Shown here: positions 6,858 to 14,901 of the stretch, piece by piece
Numbering within the stretch: position 1 is the stretch's first letter
Layout of the letters: the number at the start of each line of letters is the position of its first letter
Assembly (NCBI GenBank): GCA_964591605.1
Contig: CAZQEN010000111.1
Coordinates: 1-20,255, forward strand
DNA length: 20,255 nucleotides
Direction: 5' to 3'
DNA from: CAYLLT01 sp964591605
GTDB taxonomy: Bacteria; Planctomycetota; Phycisphaerae; UBA1845; PWPN01
Program-made: the position numbers and the translations under genes
The notes under the pieces: model-generated
The model's input: the letters and a program-made list of their open reading frames with translations, nothing else
The model's database searches: none
Told to the model about the DNA's origin: nothing

Positions 6858-8503
6858 CCCTGCGAAAGTCGAAACGTCAACAGTCGAAAGTCGAAAGTGA
6901 CGTAGTGACTTGTGGTCGTTGTCCGGCGCGTCACTGCGTCAGCACCATTTCGACTTTCGACTTTCGACTTTCGACTTTGGATGCTCGCCTTTCGACGGTC
7001 CGCCGCGGCTTCAGCATGGTCGAGCTCATGATCGCCATCATGATCCTGGGCCTGGGCCTGGTGATGGTGGCCACGATCTTCCCCGTCGGGCTGGACATGA
7101 CCCGGGAGACGGTCGAAAAGTCCATCACCATCGACGCGGTCGAAACGGCCGTGGATACGGTCACACTCAAAGTGCCTACAAGGCATGACGAGATATGGAA
7201 CGCGGGAAATCCCGCCCAGGTGACGAATGCGGACGTCCTGCTGCTCTCCACACCACTGGTGAAGCCTGGTGATCCCACGCTGGAACTCAGGAAGCAGCTT
7301 GGAACGACGGGGCTCCCCACGTCGGATCTCGGGATCGAGAACGATGCCGAGATCTCTGCCCTGGAGCAGCAGGTTCTGAACAGGACTCCGTTTTTCTCGC
7401 GCGCAGACGATGGCGTGCAGCCGACGCCGGCGCCGTTGCCCGAGCTGAACAACCTTGCGCCGCCGCCCGCGCCGGCCGACCTGGTGCTGCGGACACGGGC
7501 CATGACGGAGCAGACCTTCTGGTACGAGGGAGGTGGCTATGTGCACGTTCTCGTGGGTCACAATGTTCCGGTTGACTTCGTGAACCGGGCCTCCCCGGCC
7601 GATCCGAACCGGCGCGTCCTGATGGTGGAGCAGCTTCCGGCTCCGCAGTTGCCGAACGCAACTGCCAGGCTGCATCTGTCCGAGCAGATCTACCCCCCGC
7701 TCAGGACCGATGATCCGGCGCTGTTCACCGATCTCACTCTGCCCGCGAGATGGACCGCCGAACTCGACCTCGCGCGACGGGCAGCGGAACGCCGCTACTC
7801 GTGGAGCGTCATCTATGGGCGACAGACGCGGCCGCGCACCTTCACCCTGACGGTTGTCATCCTCACTCGCGGAGAATTGAACAACCGTTTCGCTTACCAG
7901 CAGGATCAGCGCGATTCCCCTCAGGTGCCTGGTTTCAATGTGTATTACCTTGATCTGTCCGCTTACACGGCAGGCGCGGACACGGACCCCACAGAGAGCC
8001 TGTTCCTGCCGATGCCCACAACCGAAGCTCAGACCCAGAGCACAAACGCGGGGGATCCGGACCTCCAGGACGGCTTCTTTCCTCGCCCCTGGCTGGTCGC
8101 CCTGGGCCTGCCGCCCAACGTGAGCCCGCCGCCGCGCTGGCAGGTCCTTCCAAACCCGGCCACGGGCGGGTTCTGGACGGTCAACCGAGAGGGACAGGGT
8201 TTGTGCACGGCCGAGGTGGCCCGACTGATCCCTGCCGGTTCGACGCTGGTCCATGCCGAAAACGGGCAACCATTTCGCGTACTCTCGTCGAGCTGGGATC
8301 TCGATGAGCTCGGCAAATCGCCGGATTCTCAGAGTCCGGCCCGGATTCAACTGGAGGTGTCCGCCAATTATGGTGGTGCTGCGCTCGGTGTGCCCGTCTA
8401 CGTCTGGGTCTACCCGCCGCCGATCCTGAGTCATGAGCCTGCGACGTTCGATACGCGCAGCCCGGTCATCGCCGCTTTCCAGCGGGAGGTGACGCTGCCG
8501 TGA
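6854..8503 (+). CDS. Prepilin-type pseudopilin in the GspI position (GspI/PilV-like)
   Basis: A 549-residue protein with a 52-residue leader, cleavage expected after G52 (RRG|FSMVELMIAIMILGLGLVMVATIFP), Glu at +5. The MVELMIAIMILGLGL pattern is like GspI/PilV minor pseudopilins. Most of the leader is encoded by period-7 repeats (6861-6996), giving ESDVV- and STFDFRL-type peptide. ATG 6854 overlaps the previous stop and is preceded by GGAGG (6842-6846) with a 7-nt gap, so the long leader appears genuine; an in-frame TTG at 6977 would give an 11-residue leader but has no ribosome site. The 450-residue mature body has no motif I recognise. Its GTG-start neighbour overlaps its stop. Confidence 0.83.
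   Translation: MTLRKSKRQQSKVESDVVTCGRCPARHCVSTISTFDFRLSTLDARLSTVRRGFSMVELMIAIMILGLGLVMVATIFPVGLDMTRETVEKSITIDAVETAVDTVTLKVPTRHDEIWNAGNPAQVTNADVLLLSTPLVKPGDPTLELRKQLGTTGLPTSDLGIENDAEISALEQQVLNRTPFFSRADDGVQPTPAPLPELNNLAPPPAPADLVLRTRAMTEQTFWYEGGGYVHVLVGHNVPVDFVNRASPADPNRRVLMVEQLPAPQLPNATARLHLSEQIYPPLRTDDPALFTDLTLPARWTAELDLARRAAERRYSWSVIYGRQTRPRTFTLTVVILTRGELNNRFAYQQDQRDSPQVPGFNVYYLDLSAYTAGADTDPTESLFLPMPTTEAQTQSTNAGDPDLQDGFFPRPWLVALGLPPNVSPPPRWQVLPNPATGGFWTVNREGQGLCTAEVARLIPAGSTLVHAENGQPFRVLSSSWDLDELGKSPDSQSPARIQLEVSANYGGAALGVPVYVWVYPPPILSHEPATFDTRSPVIAAFQREVTLP
6861..6996. repeat. Heptamer repeats arranged as a long inverted repeat inside the GspI-like leader
   Basis: The left part contains GTCGAAA units (6868-6874, 6883-6889, 6890-6896). 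The right part contains TTTCGAC units at 6948-6975 (four perfect) with three further in-phase positions to 6996, the last again TTTCGAC. The two halves are complementary, and the inversion extends inward: TGACGTAGTGAC (6898-6909) pairs with GTCACTGCGTCA (6930-6941), one mismatch, around a 20-nt loop. Confidence 0.9.
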
Positions 8504-10107
8504 ATACAGAGCGATCAGCATTCAGCAATAAGCAATCAGCTTCATCGCCCGAAACGGCCAAGGGAATTCTCGCGCAGCGACCAGCCACCGCAATCCGCAA
8601 TCCGCAATCCGCAATCCGCAATGCTTTCACGCTCATCGAGATGCTGGTGGCCGTCGCGATTCTGCTGGCGGTCATGACGATGGTCGGCGTGATCTTCAAT
8701 ACGGCCAGCAAGTCCAGCGGCCTGGCCCAGGCCATGAACAGCGCGTATCGCGATCTGCGCAACGCCGGGTCCGTGATGCGCGAGGACCTCGACCGATGCC
8801 TGCCCGCGCAGGGGATTCTCGCCATCGCCGGCGTGGAAGTGCTGGCCCATTCCAACGCCAAGGACGCCGAGAGCAACCGGGATCTCATCGATCCCACCAA
8901 TCCACCCCCCGGCACGGCAGACCCGTTTGCCGACGTTCATCGGGCCGATGTGCTCATGTTCACGACGGACCGCGACATTCAGACGTACGTCTTCCGCCAG
9001 CCGCCGCGACCCCAGGCCAGCGGGGATCCGCAGCCGATCGAGTTCGACCCTGTCGCCATCGTGACCTACGGCCACGCAGATGTCGGTGAGCTGGAATTCG
9101 ACGGCAGCATCGGCCAGTGGCGGTTTCGCAGCGGTCCGAAGCTCATTGAGAGCGCAGGCAAGCCTCTCATCGGCAACTACAGACAGTCGGATATGCCTTC
9201 GTACTCCTGGCACCTGGCGCGGCGTGTCCTGCGGTTTCCGGCGCGGACGCTGGCTGCGAACCAGCGCAATCTGGCAGGAGTGTTTCAGCCGGCCGGAGCG
9301 AACTACATCCTGGTCGATCCGGCGATTCTGGAAGGCCAGTGTGACGTTTACGTCGACCCGTACAACGACCCGAACGATGCGGGGAGCATCTTGCCGCTCA
9401 TGGGGCAAGGCTATTTCCATTACGGCCCCGACGCGACCTCTCCTGCCGATGACTATGCGGTGATTCGCGGCAGTGCGCAGGGCAGGAGCTGGTGGTACCG
9501 CCTCGAGATTGGGGATTGGTTTGTCTTCGCGGACGACTTCTGGTTCGGTTCGCCCGGTGCGAACGCGACGAACTGTGGCGCGTGGCAGCAATGGACGAGG
9601 AAGGTGGCGGGTGTTACGCCTGATCCGCCCACGTGCGCTCCGGACCCGCTCGCTGCTCCCCCGAACGGAGTCGATTTGGATGCGATCGATCGTCGCTGGG
9701 CTTTCTACGTTCCCACTCAGACGAATCGCCGGACGGTGCTTGACCCGACCCCGCCGGCCGGGGCGGGGGACCGGATGGGGGCGTACTTCCTGCCGAACTG
9801 CAGCGATTTCCTCGTCGAGTACACCTATGACGACCCGGCTGAGCTGTTCCTGGCGCCTGATTCGTCCGGTAACTGGCGGGTTGAGCCTCAGGCCCCGGTC
9901 CGATGGCAGTCGGTCCGCAACGGCGAGCAGATGGTGTGGTCCCGACTCTCGGTGAGCCCGAAGAATTACCGGGATCCAAATGATCCGCGGAACCGGACGG
10001 ACCCGATCCGCTGGCCGCGGGCCCTGCGGATCACCCTGCGGGCCTACGGGCCCGGCACGACGCTGGAAGACCCGGTGGAACAGGTGATTGTCCACACGTT
10101 CCAATGA
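8500..10107 (+). CDS. Prepilin-type pseudopilin in the GspJ position
   Basis: A 535-residue protein. Leader of 42 residues, cleavage expected after A42 (RNA|FTLIEMLVAVAILLAVMTMVGVIF), Glu at +5. The helix continues into SAYRDLRNAGSVMREDLDR, consistent with GspJ/PilW-type minor pseudopilins. The start is GTG at 8500, overlapping the upstream stop; GGGAGGTGA (8484-8492) lies 7 nt before it. The leader is largely encoded by two heptamer arrays (8506-8540 and 8584-8625); the second produces AIRNPQSAIRN. The body of nearly 500 residues is much longer than typical GspJ (about 200) and carries no motif I can name. Its stop overlaps the GspK-like start. Confidence 0.83.
   Translation: MNTERSAFSNKQSASSPETAKGILAQRPATAIRNPQSAIRNAFTLIEMLVAVAILLAVMTMVGVIFNTASKSSGLAQAMNSAYRDLRNAGSVMREDLDRCLPAQGILAIAGVEVLAHSNAKDAESNRDLIDPTNPPPGTADPFADVHRADVLMFTTDRDIQTYVFRQPPRPQASGDPQPIEFDPVAIVTYGHADVGELEFDGSIGQWRFRSGPKLIESAGKPLIGNYRQSDMPSYSWHLARRVLRFPARTLAANQRNLAGVFQPAGANYILVDPAILEGQCDVYVDPYNDPNDAGSILPLMGQGYFHYGPDATSPADDYAVIRGSAQGRSWWYRLEIGDWFVFADDFWFGSPGANATNCGAWQQWTRKVAGVTPDPPTCAPDPLAAPPNGVDLDAIDRRWAFYVPTQTNRRTVLDPTPPAGAGDRMGAYFLPNCSDFLVEYTYDDPAELFLAPDSSGNWRVEPQAPVRWQSVRNGEQMVWSRLSVSPKNYRDPNDPRNRTDPIRWPRALRITLRAYGPGTTLEDPVEQVIVHTFQ
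8506..8540. repeat. Heptanucleotide array (AATCAGC type) at the start of the GspJ-like gene
   Basis: Five in-register units: ACAGAGC, GATCAGC, ATTCAGC, AATAAGC, AATCAGC. It begins 6 nt into the coding sequence. Confidence 0.8.
8584..8625. repeat. Heptanucleotide array (CAATCCG type) in the GspJ-like leader
   Basis: Four perfect CAATCCG units (8591-8618), preceded by GCCACCG and followed by CAATGCT in register. The array ends immediately before the codons for the prepilin cleavage site. Confidence 0.92.
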
Positions 10108-13100
10108 CGGAAAGTGGAAAAACCGAAAGTCGAAAGTCGAAACGGATGGAGCTCAGACGTAACAGGGCGGGTAACCGGCGGGCCAGCGCGCTGGTCATGG
10201 TGGTGGGCATCCTGGCGATGCTCTTCATCATCGGCTCGACGCTGCTGGTGGTCTCGCGCTTCGAGAGCAAGACGGTTGAGCAGAAGAAACTCGCGACCCT
10301 GCGCGGCGGTGATACGGAGTCGCAGTTGGACTCGATCCTCCAGCAGCTTCGCAAGGAAGTCGTCGGCGACGACGCAACCCCCTACAACCTCGGCTGGAAC
10401 GCTCCCGGCATCCCCAATACCGGGGACAAGTTCCCACCCGGCGAGAAATACGCCACATACCCCGGATTGATCGAGTCGAATCAGGTTCCGAACGAACGGC
10501 AAAGAGAGCTCCGGTCCGGCAGCCTCGTGCTGGCCAGCAGTGAGCCGTACGACGACGGCAACGGCAACTGGCTGTATTTCGCGACGAGCTGGTACCAGCT
10601 CTTTGAGTTAGGAGGGACAGGACCGCGCAGGGAATATTCCATTCCTGCATCGACCCAGTGGGGTCAACCGGACCAGGATGCCGATGGCGATGGCGTGCCC
10701 GACACCCGGAGCCCGATCACAACCACAGACTTCCCCAAATACCTGCGCGTGATCTCGAACGGGGGGATGGTCCTGCTCGACCCGCTGACGCATCCGACCC
10801 TGCTCGCACAGGTGATTCACCCGCGGGATCTGCCCAGCAGCGTGACCTCGGCTGCGCCCGGCGGTGCTCAGGGCGTGGCTCTGCAGAACTTTGTCCGGAC
10901 GCTCTACCGCGTCGATCCGTCCCAGTCGACGCCGCTGCGGACGGATCTGCACGAGTACGAGGCGGGTTTGCGGCGGCGATGGTGCCTTGCGGAGAACCTG
11001 AATCAGACGCAACTCGCGAACCTGCCCGCCAACGACATGCGGCAGCTCCTGCCCTTTACGCTCGGCTTCGAGGCGAACACGCCCTACACGGCCTCCACCG
11101 ACTGGACACCGCACTGGCGCCAGGTGGACCCCGCGCAGACCGACGGCACCCGAACCGACGCGGACTGGTGGAAAGACCGGCTGCACAGAGCGGTCAGCGG
11201 CCAGTTCGCCCTCGCCCTCACCGACAAGACACCTGCCGCCTACAACGCCGGGGCGGACAACTACGACCGCCGCCATCTCATCACCACGACCAGCAGCGAC
11301 AACCTCCTGCGGCCCCGCCGTGACGAGAACCGGCTGAGCCAATTCATCGGAGATTCTACCAACACCGGTATTGCGACACTCCGCGATGTGATCGCGCCGA
11401 CGGAGACGACGACGCAGTGGGGTTACGGATTCCTGCCGCAACTGGCACCAGCGTCATACCAGCTGCTCTTCAACACGCCGTCCGCGAGAACGCAGTTCAG
11501 CCTGAGAGATCTGTTGAGTGAGTGGCCCATCGATGGCTCGACCGGGGACTACATCCGCGATGCCTCCAACAATCCGATCCCGGCAGGGCAGGTGATTTAT
11601 CGCAGGGTCATTCAACTGGCGTCCGCGTATCTCGCGATGATTCAGCACACAAACCTCGGGACCGACCTGGAACTGCGGTCGTACCTTTCAAACAGCACCG
11701 CCCTCCTGAAGGAGCAACTTGAGGCTGCATTCCAGCTTGCCGTGAACACGATCGATTTCGCCGATAACGATGTCCCGGTGATCAGCCCGGCACCTGCCAC
11801 GCTGCCCACCGATGACCCGCCCACGCGCATCCGCTGGACGCAGCCCCTTGGCATAGACCCGACAAGCGGGAGTACTGTTGCGGGTACCGGTTTCAGCATT
11901 GATGTCGTGGGCGTCGAACGTCACCCCTACATCACGGAGGCATACGCCAAAATCGTTCAGCGGCCCAAGCTCGGCACCGTACCGGCCGACTGGAACCCCG
12001 TCGTCGATGATCCTGCCGACGGGCCGCCCGAGTCGATCTACGCTGTCGAGCTTTACAACCCGTACGACGTTCCACTGGATTTGAGCCACTATGACATCAG
12101 CTTGGGGACTGCTGGGCCGCTGAATCTCAATCTGTCCAATGTGGTGATTCAGCCATTCAGTTACCTCGTGATCGCGAATCAGTCGGCGGATGCGAACTTC
12201 GCCGATTACAGCGGCGGCACGGGTCCGCCGACGATCGCGGTGAAGAACCCGTTTATCCCCGGGATCACTCCTGCGCAGGTTGCGGCGGCGGGATCGGTGG
12301 CCGCGGGCTCGAGTCCCGCGATGATCACGGTCGGCCCCGCCTTCGTGATCCCGCGCGGGGTGGCCATTCAGCTTGTGCGGAAAGATGTCCTCGAGGTCAG
12401 CCATCTGGGCGTTACTTACGATACGGCTCCCAACCCCCCGGTCGTGGTCGATCAACTGGCGCCGATCGGCGACGGCTCGGTCCAGGAGACCTGGCTCTCG
12501 GCCAAACCCACAACGTGGGCCCGGCCGCGTCTCGTCCAGGATGTCAACGGTTATGCGACGGGGTGCCCGACCTCATCGGACGATCTGACGCTGGATCCGG
12601 CGAAGAATACGTTCATACCGGCCAATCCGGGATCTCCCCCCTTCCTGGACATCCGCCGGCCGGGCCGAAATCTTGACAACACCGTCAACCCGTTCGCGCC
12701 GTCAGACACGGCGGATCGGCTGATCCGTGATTACAGCCTGCAGCGCCACAAGGAAGCCGCGGGTGTACCGCCGAAGTACTGGCATGCGACGCTGGGCGTG
12801 CAGATCCTGGCGCCGATCTACCCGCAGTACGAATACAACGCGTGCGCCAACCAGGTGCCGGACGATCGAAGCTGCCCGGCGCACCACAATCTGTTGTTGT
12901 CGACGCCGTCCGCGCCGCTGCCACCGACGCAGGGTTTTGTGGCCGACTACTTCCTGGGTCTGCCTCGTGCGCACACGACCGCCAACAACATCAGCGTGCC
13001 GATGTTCCCGCTTCGGTCTCCCATCGCCGGCGTGCCGGTGCTTCTGAGCCGCGCGCTGCCCGAGACGCCGCACCCGCACGGGAACGCGTACAACAACGTG

Positions 13101-14747
13101 TGGGATGTGTCCTTCCTGCCCACGCCGGCCGTGCGCGTGGTGTTTAACACGCTCAGCGGAGCGACCGATGTTGCGGGGGCCGGGGCCGTCGACAGCAACG
13201 GCAACCCCCCATCTAGCGCGGGGACGGACCCCACGGCAGGCACCTCGTGGCTGACGTTTGCCCAGGCGGCCGGTACGCCGCCGCTCACGGGAGTGACCCT
13301 CGCCTACTCGGCCACCGCGCCGGCATACGGCATCCGCGTCACTCAAGTGTTGGACGCCAACACCGGCCTGCCTGTGCGGCCGCGTGCGTTCCCCACCACC
13401 GGCTCACTGCTGCTCGTTTCCCGCTATGCCAACCTGCCGGGGGCGGGGGGACGGCCGGCGAGCACGGCCGCGGCGAGCCTGCCGCCGGGCGTCAACCGAC
13501 CATTGGTCCAGAACGATTTCACGACCACGAACACCCGTCCGGGCCAGCTCCAACGCGCGGACAATGGCCACCTGCCGCTCTGGGATGAACTGCAGACCTG
13601 CACCGACAACTCGCGCTACGACTCGACTTCTGGAGTCCCGAGCCAGTGGTTGGAGGCTCAAGGCGCATTCGACATGCCATGGGGCCAGCTTGTCCACAAC
13701 TATTTCACTGTGTTGCCGCTCGAGGAACTCTTCCACTACCGGAATCTGACCGGAATCCCGGACGCGCGCTTCTCGACCATGACCAATGTTCGCCTCGTCG
13801 ATCTGGCCCCGGAGCTGTACAACATTGCCTACGAATGGCTGTTCCAGGGTCTCCCCGTGGTTGAGCCCGTTCCGGGACCCAATGGGCCGCTGGTGGGTCC
13901 CAAGGTCCGCGGCCGCATCAACATCAACACGGCTCCGTGGTGGGTCCTTGATGGATTGCCGCTCCTGGCGTGGAGCGCGGTCCCCAGTACCGAGCTGAAT
14001 CCACTCTGGTCGGATCCCACGGCCGCAGCCGCAGCGCCCAGATTCGACCGCTTCGACGGACAGTGGGGGGGGGCGGGGGTGCCCTATGACCGGCTGCCCG
14101 GCCTGCTCATCAGCACGGAAACGTCTGACGAGGATGCGGCCTTCCAGCAACTGCTGGATCAACACTTCAACTGGGGATCGCGCCGCAATCCACCGCCTCT
14201 CGACCTGCCGAGCATTTCACCCACGCTGGCGCGAGGCATGGTGGCGTACCGTGAAAACCGTCTGGGCTTCGAGGGTGTCGGACTCGTGAAGGAGACAGTT
14301 CGTCCGGGATTCCTCAGCGTTGGCCAGGTTGCCGATACGCTGTGGCGCATGAATCACACGATCACCGATGCGGCAAATACAACGGTGACCGCTTCCACAG
14401 TCACGTTCTATGATCCCGAAGTGACGAGTCCCCCGGCGCAACTGGGCATCCGCGATTTCGTCTATCCCGATATGACCAATCCTCTGACGAGGGATTATGC
14501 TCATCTCGGCTATCTGCAGCTCGTCACGCCGCTCGTCCGCCTGCAGGACTGGGCCACGGTCAAGGACCATGTCTTTACGATCTACATGACACAGAAGGAT
14601 CCCAGTAAGGGCAACACCGCCGTCTGGACCCACACCGAGGTCACGGTGGATCGCACGCGGTGCCTGTATACGAACGATCTGCCCGCCATCGTGGCCGAGA
14701 CGCCGCCGGTCAACTACTACAACGTCGTGGACGATCAGAAGAAGTAG
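10104..14747 (+). CDS. gspK: Giant GspK-like pseudopilus tip protein with lamin-tail-like segment
   Basis: A 1547-residue protein, against roughly 300-350 for ordinary GspK. The N-terminus is basic followed by SALVMVVGILAMLFIIGSTLL (residues 28-48), a pilin-like helix lacking Glu at +5, as in GspK. Near residues 1267-1295, KVRGRININTAPWWVLDGLP matches the GspK helix-hairpin-helix element; later GMVAYRENRLGFEGVG and FLSVGQVADTLW fit the end of the GspK fold. The inserted middle includes about residues 640-705 (AVELYNPYDVPLDLSHYDIS, then SYLVIAN), resembling a lamin-tail domain. ATG 10104 overlaps the upstream stop (ATGA); an alternative ATG at 10146 would drop 14 repeat-encoded residues. It ends the cluster. 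Role inferred: capping or initiating the pseudopilus, with a large exported domain. Confidence 0.82.
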   Translation: MTESGKTESRKSKRMELRRNRAGNRRASALVMVVGILAMLFIIGSTLLVVSRFESKTVEQKKLATLRGGDTESQLDSILQQLRKEVVGDDATPYNLGWNAPGIPNTGDKFPPGEKYATYPGLIESNQVPNERQRELRSGSLVLASSEPYDDGNGNWLYFATSWYQLFELGGTGPRREYSIPASTQWGQPDQDADGDGVPDTRSPITTTDFPKYLRVISNGGMVLLDPLTHPTLLAQVIHPRDLPSSVTSAAPGGAQGVALQNFVRTLYRVDPSQSTPLRTDLHEYEAGLRRRWCLAENLNQTQLANLPANDMRQLLPFTLGFEANTPYTASTDWTPHWRQVDPAQTDGTRTDADWWKDRLHRAVSGQFALALTDKTPAAYNAGADNYDRRHLITTTSSDNLLRPRRDENRLSQFIGDSTNTGIATLRDVIAPTETTTQWGYGFLPQLAPASYQLLFNTPSARTQFSLRDLLSEWPIDGSTGDYIRDASNNPIPAGQVIYRRVIQLASAYLAMIQHTNLGTDLELRSYLSNSTALLKEQLEAAFQLAVNTIDFADNDVPVISPAPATLPTDDPPTRIRWTQPLGIDPTSGSTVAGTGFSIDVVGVERHPYITEAYAKIVQRPKLGTVPADWNPVVDDPADGPPESIYAVELYNPYDVPLDLSHYDISLGTAGPLNLNLSNVVIQPFSYLVIANQSADANFADYSGGTGPPTIAVKNPFIPGITPAQVAAAGSVAAGSSPAMITVGPAFVIPRGVAIQLVRKDVLEVSHLGVTYDTAPNPPVVVDQLAPIGDGSVQETWLSAKPTTWARPRLVQDVNGYATGCPTSSDDLTLDPAKNTFIPANPGSPPFLDIRRPGRNLDNTVNPFAPSDTADRLIRDYSLQRHKEAAGVPPKYWHATLGVQILAPIYPQYEYNACANQVPDDRSCPAHHNLLLSTPSAPLPPTQGFVADYFLGLPRAHTTANNISVPMFPLRSPIAGVPVLLSRALPETPHPHGNAYNNVWDVSFLPTPAVRVVFNTLSGATDVAGAGAVDSNGNPPSSAGTDPTAGTSWLTFAQAAGTPPLTGVTLAYSATAPAYGIRVTQVLDANTGLPVRPRAFPTTGSLLLVSRYANLPGAGGRPASTAAASLPPGVNRPLVQNDFTTTNTRPGQLQRADNGHLPLWDELQTCTDNSRYDSTSGVPSQWLEAQGAFDMPWGQLVHNYFTVLPLEELFHYRNLTGIPDARFSTMTNVRLVDLAPELYNIAYEWLFQGLPVVEPVPGPNGPLVGPKVRGRININTAPWWVLDGLPLLAWSAVPSTELNPLWSDPTAAAAAPRFDRFDGQWGGAGVPYDRLPGLLISTETSDEDAAFQQLLDQHFNWGSRRNPPPLDLPSISPTLARGMVAYRENRLGFEGVGLVKETVRPGFLSVGQVADTLWRMNHTITDAANTTVTASTVTFYDPEVTSPPAQLGIRDFVYPDMTNPLTRDYAHLGYLQLVTPLVRLQDWATVKDHVFTIYMTQKDPSKGNTAVWTHTEVTVDRTRCLYTNDLPAIVAETPPVNYYNVVDDQKK
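10107..10142. repeat. Heptanucleotide array (GTCGAAA type) at the start of the GspK-like gene
   Basis: Units ACGGAAA, GTGGAAA, ACCGAAA (with one extra base before it), GTCGAAA, GTCGAAA. It encodes residues 2-13 if translation starts at 10104, or lies in the gap between genes if it starts at 10146. Confidence 0.8.
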
Positions 14748-14901
14748 CATCGCCCGCACGCCTGCGATTCGCGGCCTGCCCGGAGTCGTCGGGCGCTCAC
14801 CCGCGCTGAGCGGCTGCCCGTCGGGGGTTATCCGCGGCCTGACTGCCTGCGGTGATCCGTTGTCCTCCGGCCGTGCGCCGTCACTCGGCGGCCGCGGCCC
14901 G
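14748..14901. other. 154-bp convergent intergenic region
   Basis: It lies between the GspK-like stop and the TMTC-like stop. Short GC-rich hairpins are present (for example GCCCG 14778-14782 with CGGGC 14790-14794), but no stem followed by a T-run was found on either strand, so no intrinsic terminator is called. Confidence 0.5.

Noticed and set aside
6812..8521. Long minus-strand open frame (569 codons) opposite the GspI-like gene
   Set aside because: Antisense shadow of a high-GC coding gene: no family motif, no ribosome site, and the + strand gene has a signal peptide and coupled start.
8584..8625. CRISPR-like or minisatellite array
   Set aside because: Units are 7 nt with no spacers, unlike CRISPR repeats, and no cas gene is present.
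8542..10104. Long minus-strand open frame (520 codons) opposite the GspJ-like gene
   Set aside because: Same reason; its composition is Arg/Val/Gly-rich without domains, and the + strand frame has a clear prepilin signal.
14748..14901. Bidirectional intrinsic terminator between the convergent genes
   Set aside because: Only short GC hairpins without T-runs are visible; not strong enough to call.
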